In this document: positions 33,599-42,000 of the stretch, one piece after another
Layout of the letters: each line of letters opens with the position of its first letter
Position numbering within the stretch: the first letter of the stretch is position 1
Origin: CAYGZQ01 sp964354375 [NCBI: uncultured Planctomycetota bacterium]
GTDB lineage: Bacteria > JAJVIF01 > JAPKYR01
Direction: 5' to 3'
DNA: 42,781 nucleotides
Assembly: GCA_964354375.1 (NCBI GenBank)
Contig: CAYGZQ010000029.1
Coordinates: 3,404 to 46,184 of the forward strand
Translations under genes and position numbers: made by a program
The notes under the pieces: generated by a model
What the model was told of the DNA's origin: nothing
What the model saw: only the letters and a program-made list of their open reading frames with translations
Database searches by the model: none

Positions 33599-34734
33599 CC
33601 ACCTCCCTCTTGCTCAGCCGAGGATGGGATCTCCTGCTGCTCGGAGTCGCCCGACGGCTGCACGGCGGTCTCTTCCTCGACCCCGGAGCCCTGGGCCGCG
33701 AGCGACTCCCGCAGGGCTTTCATTTCCTCGAGCTGACGATCCAGAAACGATTTCACGAGTTCAGGGGACACATCCCAATACCGAATCCCTGCGCTTAACA
33801 TGATGGTCCTTTCGCCCCACTGGACAAGAACCGGAGTCGAGCCTTCCATCTCGGCGGGATTCATAGCCGATGTAGCCGCATGATACATGGTGTAGCCGAT
33901 CGCTCCGACGATTCCCAGTGCGATCACGAAGAAGATGGTCATCAGGAACCGGTAGAAATTCAGGCGCATCTCGTCCAGTGTCTGACTGAGCTGGGTCAAC
34001 CGCTTCTGGATAGTCTCGAGCTCTTTGGGCGATACCGATCCCTCATGCGGCTTGTCTTCCTCTCCTTCGATCTTCGGAACCTGGCATTGATGCTCGCGAC
34101 CGTCCACCCAGAACCGCTCGACCGGGGTGATCCCGTCCGGAGTATTGCAGCAGACGGCCACCGCGCCGCCGAGCGGATCGGTCACGAGCGCGAACTGGGT
34201 CGGGCCGGAGAAAAAATTCTGCTGGATGAACAGGTCCATCTCCGAAAAATCGACCCCGAAGCCCGGATGAGAATGATACCATCCCACGATCTGCAGCTTC
34301 GGGTATTCTTCTTCAAGGGTTTCATGAATGGAATTCCAGGTCTCGTGGGTGAAGGTCACGTGGGTGGTTCCCTGCCTTGCAGAGCTGCCCTGGATGATCG
34401 ACTTCACTTCCACGAACGGACCGACATCGTCAGTGAAGACCGAACCTACGAATACCCCGCAGACTTCCGAATCCAGAGACTCTTTCGCGTGCGCGACCGC
34501 CTCCGCGTACGCTTCGCGCTCCATGGCGATGCGCAGGGGGATCTCGGTGTCTTTGGGTCCGGGGAACGCTCGACGTGCGGGACGTTTCATGTCCTCCCAT
34601 TCGCCGTTGCTCACGACCTCAGCGTCTTTCTCCTCGGGCTCCTTGGCGGATTTCGCGTCCTGCCCGTCTGAAGCCGACTTTTTCTGCGGTTTGTCGGACC
34701 TTGAATCATCTTTCTTTTTGCGTTTGTCTTTCAT
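33595..34734 (-). CDS. membrane-anchored JAB/JAMM (MPN) metalloprotease
   Basis: A 379-aa protein with a cytoplasmic tail of about 65 residues very rich in Lys, Asp and Glu; a JAB domain (about 68-215); a coiled coil (about 236-262); one membrane helix (about 263-285); and a C-terminal acidic tail. The JAMM site is intact: Glu90 in LDSEVCGVFVG and HSHP...SxxD with His154, His156, Ser164 and Asp167. In ubiquitin-like systems such enzymes remove or process the modifier. ATG 34734 overlaps the E1 stop (ATGA), and its own stop overlaps the next GTG, so E1-JAB-FHA are translationally coupled. The frame continues to 34941 only as a shadow of E1. Confidence 0.92.
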   Translation of the reverse strand: MKDKRKKKDDSRSDKPQKKSASDGQDAKSAKEPEEKDAEVVSNGEWEDMKRPARRAFPGPKDTEIPLRIAMEREAYAEAVAHAKESLDSEVCGVFVGSVFTDDVGPFVEVKSIIQGSSARQGTTHVTFTHETWNSIHETLEEEYPKLQIVGWYHSHPGFGVDFSEMDLFIQQNFFSGPTQFALVTDPLGGAVAVCCNTPDGITPVERFWVDGREHQCQVPKIEGEEDKPHEGSVSPKELETIQKRLTQLSQTLDEMRLNFYRFLMTIFFVIALGIVGAIGYTMYHAATSAMNPAEMEGSTPVLVQWGERTIMLSAGIRYWDVSPELVKSFLDRQLEEMKALRESLAAQGSGVEEETAVQPSGDSEQQEIPSSAEQEGGG

Positions 34735-35936
34735 GCGTTGGCTCTCGCTTTTTCCGAGCTCGTGCCGGGAGCGGTCTCCCGGGATTGATCTCCGGCGACT
34801 TCCACGCCGATGCATTTCTCTCCACGCCTTGCCCACAGGATGTCCCACTGAGGAAGCCCTGCCTGCCGCGGGCTGAGATCGAGCAAATCCGTGTCTGCTG
34901 TGATCGAATGGAAATAGGTCGGGGCGCACTCCACGTTGCATCGAGGGCAGACAATCTGGGCCTTATGGACCTTTTCCGCCGGTCTCAGAACTTTTTGAGA
35001 TTGCCCGCATTTCGGGCAGGTTGTCGATTCGACGATCTCCCGCGCCAATTCGAGGGCGTCGACGCCGCCCAGCAGTTTCGATGCGCGGTTCCAAATGGTC
35101 CTCAGGGGCGTGTCCGACGTGATATCGGACATGGCTTCGATGGGGTAGGGGGATTCGTGCCATCGACATTCGGGGTTCACTGAATAGGTCACCGGGTACG
35201 AAGTGTGGTTCTCCCCCTCGAAAACGAAGCCTCGGCCCATCAGGGCCTCCATGCCGTGCAGGAGTTTTATCGCTTCCGCCACCTGGATTGCTCCGATCAC
35301 CGAGGCCGCGATCGGCGTCGTGGGGGTGCCCTGCTGAGCGATCGCTCGTTGCGCGAGCAGCGAGCATGATCTTCGTTGATTCAGAAGGTGCCAGTCGGCC
35401 TCGCTCATCGTGCACTCATAACACGCCGTCGCCGGCGGAGCGAAGCCACGTACGATTCCCTGGAGGACCTCGATGCCTCCGTCAATCCAGGGTCGACCGA
35501 CCCGGGCGCACGCTGCGTTGACGAATACCCTGGCCTCGCGATTGTCGACGGCCCCCAGGACAGCGTCTGAACTGCGGAAATAGCCCAGCCCCACGTCCGC
35601 CATGACATTTCCCGTGATCGCTTCCACATCGGCATCGGGATAGATCTCCTTCGCACGGCGCGCGGCTACTGCGGCTTTGAACTGTCCCTCGTCGCCTTCC
35701 CGAAAGAGCACCGAGCGGCACAGGTTGCTGGACTCTATCCGGTCCATGTCCACTACAACGATGTGCCCCACGCCGAGAAGCGCGAGATTCTTCACGATCT
35801 CATTTCCCAGTGCACCGGCTCCGACAACCAGAACGTGAGCCTGTCGGACAAGCGACTGATCCCACCACTTGATCGCCTCGAGGCGCGCGAACCGATGATC
35901 CTTCAGTACGAGTGGAGATTCCTCCTGGATTGACAT
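34731..35936 (-). CDS. ThiF/E1-type ubiquitin-like activating enzyme
   Basis: A 401-aa protein that should adenylate the C-terminus of the ubiquitin-like protein with ATP. The Rossmann motif is VVGAGALGNEIVKNL (38-52), with acidic residues at VVDMDRIESSNLCR and catalytic Asp131 in GAVDNREAR. CYEC (172-175) and CPKC (307-310) are the likely zinc pair, as in MoeB/ThiF. GTPTTPIAASVIGAIQVAEAIKLL is the crossover-loop region; Cys191 is one candidate for the thioester Cys. After about residue 245 a C-terminal extension contains a second pair, CPRC (330-333). It begins 13 bp after the ubiquitin-like gene and overlaps JAB by 4 bp. Confidence 0.94.
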   Translation of the reverse strand: MSIQEESPLVLKDHRFARLEAIKWWDQSLVRQAHVLVVGAGALGNEIVKNLALLGVGHIVVVDMDRIESSNLCRSVLFREGDEGQFKAAVAARRAKEIYPDADVEAITGNVMADVGLGYFRSSDAVLGAVDNREARVFVNAACARVGRPWIDGGIEVLQGIVRGFAPPATACYECTMSEADWHLLNQRRSCSLLAQRAIAQQGTPTTPIAASVIGAIQVAEAIKLLHGMEALMGRGFVFEGENHTSYPVTYSVNPECRWHESPYPIEAMSDITSDTPLRTIWNRASKLLGGVDALELAREIVESTTCPKCGQSQKVLRPAEKVHKAQIVCPRCNVECAPTYFHSITADTDLLDLSPRQAGLPQWDILWARRGEKCIGVEVAGDQSRETAPGTSSEKARANA

Positions 35937-35949
35937 GGGTGCGTTCCGC

Positions 35950-36219
35950 CTAACCTGCGGTGATCTCGGCCTGCAGCCTGAGCTCGTCTCCCTGGGAGAC
36001 CCCCGCCTCGGTCAGGGTCTGGTTGTCCAGCATCTGCCGGCCCGTGCGGCGATGATGCAGCTTGTAGCTCATGATCTGCCCGTCCGGGCTGTTGATGGGC
36101 AGATTCAGCTTCTCGACAAGCAGAACGATTATGCGAGCCACCGACACATCGTCGGGGACTTCCGCCACCCGGCTCCGGCTGCCCGATACATCGACGATTT
36201 TCACATTGATTGAACCCAT
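35950..36219 (-). CDS. ubiquitin-like beta-grasp protein (YukD/EsaB-like)
   Basis: An 89-aa protein with the beta-grasp pattern: INVKIVDVSG (strand 1), VAEVPDDVSVARIIVLLVEKLNL (strand 2 and helix), YKLHHRRTGRQMLDNQTLTEAGV, then DELRLQAEITAG (last strand and tail). 'Gr.L....tL.e.gv..gd.L.L' is the hallmark of ubiquitin/YukD proteins. The chain ends in a single Gly89 with no di-Gly and no residues after it, so it may need no processing before activation. It is the presumed modifier for the E1 whose gene starts 13 bp downstream. SD GGGAG lies seven bases before the ATG. A non-conjugated YukD role is possible but less likely here. Confidence 0.9.
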   Translation of the reverse strand: MGSINVKIVDVSGSRSRVAEVPDDVSVARIIVLLVEKLNLPINSPDGQIMSYKLHHRRTGRQMLDNQTLTEAGVSQGDELRLQAEITAG

Positions 36220-36251
36220 TGTACGACTCCCATCTCGGTGAAGCTCTTCTT

Positions 36252-36563
36252 CTAGTGGCTGAATCTCCCCGGAACCGGATCGTTGACCACTCCAAACCCG
36301 TTCGCCTGATGGACCCGGGTCACGAAAGCATTGATCGTCTCCATGTGACGCGTATTGAAGAGGTTAACAGGCAGAGTGAACACCTCGTTTCCCACCTGGA
36401 AGGAGAGCTCCTGGTTGGCGGAAAGGAGGATGCAGTCGACCTGGTCGAAACGAAACCTGTGCGCTCCGCTCAGGAAAACGATGTCGGCGTAAACCACACC
36501 TTTGTCGTCGATCTGAAGGTAGCGTTTCTGGGCCAGGGTGTTTGCGTTGATTCTGTATAACAT
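36252..36563 (-). CDS. small conserved-looking protein of unknown function
   Basis: A 103-aa soluble protein that I do not recognise. Its pattern is seven or so short strands followed by a C-terminal helix (HMETINAFVTRVHQ): YLQIDDKGVVYADIVFLSG, HRFRFDQVDCILLS, LSFQVGNEVFTLPV. This layout resembles a small PH-like beta barrel closed by a helix; that is a guess from secondary structure only. It lies between the triple B-box gene and the ubiquitin-like gene (70 and 32 bp gaps), so it is probably a component or substrate of the system. There is no signal peptide or membrane segment. An AAGG-type SD is about 12 bases upstream. Confidence 0.8.
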   Translation of the reverse strand: MLYRINANTLAQKRYLQIDDKGVVYADIVFLSGAHRFRFDQVDCILLSANQELSFQVGNEVFTLPVNLFNTRHMETINAFVTRVHQANGFGVVNDPVPGRFSH

Positions 36564-36633
36564 GGCAATGACTCGCCTTTGCCTTAATCCGTCGAATGTC
36601 GAACAAACACAGCCCCAAATGCACGGCTTCGGT

Positions 36634-37905
36634 CTACCCCATCGCCATGAGACCGATGATGCTGAGAAGGATCATTAACACCAGCAGAATCCCGTTCCAT
36701 GCGGCGAATACCCAGACTATCGCAGGATTGTGGAGCCTGCGCTCGATGGAGCCGAGACTGAGGGCGACACCCACGATAATCATTATGAAAATCGCCATCG
36801 AGAGGACCTCAGACAGTCCTTCCTCGTAGAACGACATCATCGCAACAATGCCGATCGTGGAAACGACCGCGAGGACGCCCGAGGCTATCACATTTCCCTG
36901 ACGCTTCCCCAGGGAACCGCCCTTCCTGGGACGGGTAGCGCATTCAGGGCACATGTGAATGTTGCCGGGGAATTCGAAGTCGCAGGTTGCGCACATCGGT
37001 TTTGAGCAGACGCTGCAGAATCGCACCGCTGCGACTTTGGGATGCGTTGCGCACACCGCTCCGACGGCAGATTGCGGCGCGTACGTCGCCCCGAAAAGAG
37101 GTTGCGGCGGGGGCGCGTCGGTGACCGGCGGCCGCGCGATGCTCGGGGCCATCGTGGGAGAGGATACCGCAGTCCGACTGATCGGCGTTGAGCCGATTCT
37201 TCCGGGCTGCATCGCGCATGTCGGGCACAGATGGACGTTGCCGGGGAACTCTCTGTCGCAGGTCGCGCACATCGGCTTTGAGCACACGTTGCAGTACCGC
37301 ACCGCCGCGACTGTAGGATGCGTCGCGCACATGGCTGCCACGACCGGACCCGCCGGGTAACCGGCTCCAGGGCGTGAAGAAGTCACGGCACGTCCCAGCG
37401 ACGCGATGGAAACCGGACGGTTGCCCTTCTGCACGCAGTCCAGGCACATGTGCTGTTTCTGAGGTGTCTCGAAACCGCACGTGGCGCACAAGGGAGCGCC
37501 GCATTGGGTGCAGAAACTCCGGGCTGGGACGTTGGGATGATTCCGGCACATCGCCTGCGCAATGCGGGGAGTCTCCACCGCCACCGGCACCGCTGGAGGT
37601 GCTGCGTCCTCAATGACCGGCCTCTCGATTCGAGGCGGCGCGATCGGAGCCCTGGGCTCGGTGACCATCACCCGCTCCATTTGAGGTGGCTGGATCGGGA
37701 CCCTGGGTGGTTCGACAACCGGCCGCTCGACTTGAGGAGGCGCGATCGGAGCCCTGGGTTCAGCGACGACGGCTTTCCCAACCGGAGCCGGCTGCATCAG
37801 ACGGGAGTAGAGTATGCGGAATTGCTCCGGATGGTATCTGCAGCGAGCCGTCTGCCCATCTGTCGTCTCCAGAGGAGCCATGCACTGTGGGCATCTCATC
37901 TCCAT
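36634..37905 (-). CDS. triple B-box zinc-finger protein with C-terminal membrane segments
   Basis: A 423-aa protein. The N-terminus has a zinc-ribbon start (CPQC, residues 5-8), then a Pro-rich linker with three 16-17-residue repeats of the type 'EPRAPIAPPQVERP' (48-97). Three B-box-like fingers follow with identical spacing: Cys120/His123/Cys132/Cys135/Cys140/Cys143/His152/Cys154/Cys157, and the same pattern from Cys193 and Cys285. Three hydrophobic helices (about 339-358, 368-386 and 395-422) end the chain. In eukaryotes B-boxes accompany RING domains in TRIM ligases; here they are on a separate protein of the same operon. Inferred role: a membrane scaffold for substrates or the E3. It starts 10 bp after the first operon gene. 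Confidence 0.88.
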   Translation of the reverse strand: MEMRCPQCMAPLETTDGQTARCRYHPEQFRILYSRLMQPAPVGKAVVAEPRAPIAPPQVERPVVEPPRVPIQPPQMERVMVTEPRAPIAPPRIERPVIEDAAPPAVPVAVETPRIAQAMCRNHPNVPARSFCTQCGAPLCATCGFETPQKQHMCLDCVQKGNRPVSIASLGRAVTSSRPGAGYPAGPVVAAMCATHPTVAAVRYCNVCSKPMCATCDREFPGNVHLCPTCAMQPGRIGSTPISRTAVSSPTMAPSIARPPVTDAPPPQPLFGATYAPQSAVGAVCATHPKVAAVRFCSVCSKPMCATCDFEFPGNIHMCPECATRPRKGGSLGKRQGNVIASGVLAVVSTIGIVAMMSFYEEGLSEVLSMAIFIMIIVGVALSLGSIERRLHNPAIVWVFAAWNGILLVLMILLSIIGLMAMG

Positions 37906-37915
37906 CTTGGTCGCC

Positions 37916-38359
37916 TCAGTAGCCGGATCCCATTGCCGCGAGCTGGGTGATCATGCCGAGCACCCAGAGGACGATCCCAATGATGCCGATAATCAGCGCA
38001 GCGGTGGCTTTTCCCGAGCCCGTTAATTGCGGGTTGGTTTCGATCATCTTCTTTGCCTTGAGCGCCTTGAAGATGGCCATCGGCTCGAGGATGATACCGA
38101 AGCAGAAGAGCCCGACGATCGCATATGTCAGCGCTTCATTGGCTTCCTTGCAGGGTATGGTGGCCTCTTCCATTACGGGCTGGTTCTTGACCGCCATCAC
38201 CTTGCATGACCCGCAGTACTTCTGCCCCTGAATCTCGATAAGACAGTCCGAGCAGAATGAATCTGCGCACCCCGCGCAACGCGCGACTGCGGGAACTTCC
38301 GAATGGTTCTTACAGCGTGCGGATGTGGAAAATAATCCCCCCGGGTCGTATTGAGTCAA
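37916..38359 (-). CDS. single B-box membrane protein (first gene of the operon)
   Basis: A 147-aa protein with one B-box-like finger: Cys16, His19, Cys28, Cys31, Cys36, Cys39, Cys49 and Cys52, where the second His position is Tyr48. The rest has two membrane helices (about 78-95 and 118-142) separated by a basic loop (FKALKAKKMIE), a layout resembling DUF4190 proteins. The start is TTG 38359, supported by a strong SD GGGAGG eight bases upstream; no ATG near it has an SD. A sigma70-like promoter 67-95 bp upstream probably drives all nine genes. Its finger resembles those of the next gene, pointing to duplication. Confidence 0.85.
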   Translation of the reverse strand: MTQYDPGGLFSTSARCKNHSEVPAVARCAGCADSFCSDCLIEIQGQKYCGSCKVMAVKNQPVMEEATIPCKEANEALTYAIVGLFCFGIILEPMAIFKALKAKKMIETNPQLTGSGKATAALIIGIIGIVLWVLGMITQLAAMGSGY

Positions 38360-38425
38360 ACCCCTTGCCTCCCTCGTGATGTGGTTACCGGTGCAGGTCC
38401 GGCTTACTTCTCATTAATGGGCGGT

Positions 38426-38454
38426 ATTGTACAGGGGGAAAGAGGACAAGGCAA
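38426..38454 (-). promoter_or_regulatory. promoter of the ubiquitin-like conjugation operon
   Basis: Minus-strand TTGCCT (38454-38449), a 17-bp spacer, and TACAAT (38431-38426). Transcription would start near 38419, giving a leader of about 60 nt before the SD/TTG start. No operator-like palindrome is seen next to it. Confidence 0.6.
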
Positions 38455-38562
38455 GGAAAAAGGAAATGTCTGCAGCGGCGCTTTTCGCATGCGAGACCTT
38501 CGCAAATCCTCCGTCGCCTGCGGCTCCGAAGGATGTGCGAAGGGCACCGGAGTCGCGACAAA

Positions 38563-38590
38563 CAGGAATTCCCCGGATTGGCCGGGGAAT
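38563..38590 (-). terminator. terminator downstream of tRNA-Arg(TCG)
   Basis: Nine-base perfect arms ATTCCCCGG and CCGGGGAAT (38568-38576 and 38582-38590) with a 5-nt loop, followed on the minus strand by TCCTGTTTGT. The T-run is weak. It separates the tRNA from the promoter of the conjugation operon. Confidence 0.65.
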
Positions 38591-38601
38591 CGGGTTCGAT
38601 C

Positions 38602-38677
38602 TGGCGCGCCGGGAGGGACTCGAACCCCCAACCAACAGATCCGAAGTCTGTTGCTCTATCCATTGAGCTACCGGCGC
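38602..38677 (-). tRNA. tRNA-Arg (anticodon TCG)
   Basis: Acceptor GCGCCGG pairs perfectly with CCGGCGC; D-arm TAGCTCAATGGATAGAGCA; anticodon stem ACAGA/TCTGT with loop CTTCGGA (anticodon TCG); T-loop TTCGAGT; discriminator G; encoded CCA. Confidence 0.97.
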
Positions 38678-38705
38678 GCGTCGCGGTTTTCACGCCCTCC
38701 CTTAC

Positions 38706-38836
38706 GGGGCTGTTGAAAAAGTCTCTTTGTGGGGCAGGCTTTCCAGTCTGCCGTCCCTGGATGCCGCATGAATGGCAGGCTGGAAAGCCTGCCCCACATG
38801 CGGATTGTGCATATCTTGCACTTTTTCAACAGCCCC
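38706..38836. mobile_element. 131-bp MITE-like element between two tRNA-Arg genes
   Basis: Perfect 17-bp terminal inverted repeats GGGGCTGTTGAAAAAGT and ACTTTTTCAACAGCCCC, with flanking 4-bp direct duplications TTAC (38702-38705 and 38837-38840). A second inner inverted repeat around GGGGCAGGCT and AGCCTGCCCC makes the whole element one long hairpin. There is no coding capacity, so it would depend on a transposase elsewhere. Confidence 0.85.
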
Positions 38837-38888
38837 TTACGGTCGGGCCCCGGAAAGAAGAGGGGGGGCCGCTAGAAGGAGGACAGCT

Positions 38889-38945
38889 TGTCCGGCGAAA
38901 CCTTGGCAAAATCGGACCTGTCCGACGAACCTTGGCGAAGTCGGA
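38889..38945. repeat. two degenerate direct repeats before tRNA-Arg(TCT)
   Basis: Units 38889-38918 and 38919-38945 share TGTCCGxCGAA, ACCTTGGC and TCGGA and abut the 3' end of the tRNA gene. I recall similar TCCGxCGAA..CGGA units dispersed in many bacterial genomes. There is no clear function. Confidence 0.6.
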
Positions 38946-39021
<76 letters not shown>

Positions 39022-39049
39022 ACGCTCTCCCCCTTCGCGGGACCGACCG

Positions 39050-42000
39050 TCATTTCTTCATAACATCGACTCCGAACCTGATCGGTTTCCCGTTGACCTT
39101 CGCCTCTTCCGAGAACGCCGGTTGGGACTTGTCGACACCTTTCAGGCTCAGCTCGTCGGCGAGCGTCTCGCGCATTATGTACTCGCGATGGCTCTTGACC
39201 GCATCCAGAATTTTACCATCTTCCGTCTCGACATACGCCCTGATTCTGGCCTGGTAGTCAAGATCGGCGGTTTTCCTCAGTCCCTGGAGGTGATGCACGA
39301 TCTCGCGCGCGATTCCCTCGGATTCCAGCTTGCAAGTGAGTTCCGTGGCGAGGACCACTGCGATTCGCGCCCCGGTCGCCGCCGCGTACCCGCTCTTGCT
39401 CTCGATGCTCACAGCCATCTCGTCATCGGTGAACGTGAGCTTCTCGCCGTCGACATCGAGTGTGCAGGTCCCGCCTGCCTCGATCGAATTGCGCAGCGCA
39501 AGATGGTCGGCCTTCTCAAACGCCTTCTTCACGGCTGGCATTTTGGGTCCCAGCGTCGGGCCGAGCTTCGCGAAATCCGGCGTGACCCTGAACGTCACGA
39601 ACTTAGCCTGGTCGTCCTCGAAGCTCATTTTCTTGATATTCAGCTCGTCCAGAATGACCTGCTCCTGTCGACGGGCGCGGACTCGATCGTTCTCGTCGCG
39701 CGTGACGATTATCACTTCGCTCAGCGGCTGTCGCACGCGGATTTTCTCGGCTTTCCGCGCCGAACGTCCCAGACCCGCGATCTCGATAGCCAGCCTCACC
39801 TCGGCCTCAAGCTCATCGTCGAGCCATTTCGTGTCGACAACGGGGAAGCTTTCGAGATGAACGCTCTCTTTCGCGTTCTCAAGATGACCGACCGCAAGGT
39901 TCTGATAAATCTCCTCGGCGACAAACGGTGTGAACGGAGCGAGCAGCTTCGAGAACTCGACCAGCGCCGTATAGAGCGTCCAGTACGCAGCCCACTTGTC
40001 GTCGTCCTTCTTGGACCTCCAGAATCTCTCGCGGCTCCGACGCACGTACCAGTTGGACAGCTCGTCGAGAAAGCCTTCGAGAGCCTTGGCGCTTCGGAGA
40101 ACGTCGTAGTGCTCCATCGCGTCGCGGACTTCCCCGATCGTGCGATGCAGTCTCGCCATGATCCATTTGTCGAGTCGGGAGAGCTTGTCCTCCGCGACCT
40201 TGATCTCGCCGGGCTCATAGCCGTCGATCCGGGCGTAGATGGTGAAGAACTGGTAGACATTTCTGAGCGTCAGGAGGAACCGCCTCTGGGCTTCGCGGAT
40301 GTTGTCGACCGTGAAATGCACGGGGACCCATGGGTCGACACTGGCGAGGAAATTCCACCTCAAAGCGTCGGCGCCCTGGTCCTCGAGAATCGCTTTCGGC
40401 TCGACATATCCGCCCCGCGATTTTGACATCTTCAGCCCCTCGTCGTCGAGCACCAGTCCCAGGCAGATGCAGCGCTTGTAGGAAAGGCCCCAGTCGCGGA
40501 ACGGAGCGAGATCGGGATCATCCGGGAATTTCTTCGCCGCGGCATGAAGAAGTCCCGCGACCGCATGAAGCGTGTAGAACCATCCCCTGGTCTGATCCTG
40601 AGCCTCCGAGATGAAGTCGCAGGGGTACCATTCGGGGAATTTGTCCTTGAACTCGAACGGATAGTGCCATTGGGCGACCGGCATACTGCCGGAATCGAAC
40701 CAGGTGTCGGCCACCTCCGGGATGCGATGCATGACTCCGCCGCACTTGGGGCACTTGAGGGTGTAATTGTCGATTCCCGGACGGTGAAGCTCGACATCGT
40801 CGGGCACATCCTCATTCGCCCGGTCCTTGAGGTCCGCGATGCTGCCCAGCACCTCGATCTCTCCGCACCCGTTACTCTCGCACATCCAGATGGGCAGAGG
40901 AGTGCCCCAGTAGCGGTCGCGGCTGATGGCCCAGTCGACGTTATTCTCAAGGAAATTCCCGAAACGTCCGGTTTTGATGGTCGGCGGATACCAGTCGATC
41001 TTGTCGTTTTCGCTGACCAATACATCTTTGATATCGGTCGTTTTCAGAAACCAGCTCGAACGCGCGAAATACATGAGGGGCGAGTGGCATCGCCAGCAGT
41101 GCGGGTAGGCGTGCATGTAGTCCTGTGAGCGGTAAAGGAGCCCGCGATCCTTCAGGTCCTTCATGATCGGCTCGTCCGCGTCCTTGAAGTACTTGCCGCG
41201 GACAAGCTGGGGTCCCTCGGCGCTGATGTAACCGTCTTCACCTGCGATCTGCAGCACATCGAGGCCCGACTGCCGTCCGGCGATGTAGTCGTCCTCGCCG
41301 TAGCCGGGAGCGATGTGTACGATGCCGGTGCCGTCCTCCAGGCTGACGAAATCGGCCATTATGACCCGGTAGTTCTTCGCCATGGACGGCGCATGCTCGT
41401 AGAGCGGCTTGTAGCGCCTGCCCTCGAAATCCTTTCCGTTGTGCGAGCTTACGATTCGCGACTCGCTGTATTCCGAGCCGAACGCGGCGCGGGCGAGAGC
41501 CTTCGCGAGAATGTACTTCTTGCCGTTCTGGTGTTTGTAGACGATGTACTCGTACTCCGGACCCAGGGCGAGCGCGAGGTTGCTCAGCAGCGTCCAGGGG
41601 GTTGTCGTCCACGCCAGGAAGTATGTGTCCGGATCGTCCTCGGTCCGGAAGGCAACATAGATGGACGGCTCCGTGACATCCTCGTACCCCTGGGCCACTT
41701 CATGGCTGGAAAGTGGAGTGCCGCAGCGATTGCAGAACGGCACGACCTTGTGGCCCCGTATCAGCAGGCCCGCGCGATGAATCTGCTTGAAAATCCACCA
41801 CAGCGATTCCACGTACCAGTTGTAGTAGGTGACGTACGGGTGATCCAGGTCGATCCAGAATCCGATCAGACGCGTGATCTCCTCCCAGTCTGCCAGGTAT
41901 TTCCAGACCGAGTTCTTGCACTGCTCGATGAAGTTCTCGACGCCGTAGGCCTCGATGTCCGACTTGTTGTGCAGACCCAGATCCTTCTCGACCTCGATCT

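Noticed and set aside
39122-40426. 434-aa plus-strand open frame opposite ileS
   Set aside because: Antisense shadow of a conserved synthetase; no start signal.
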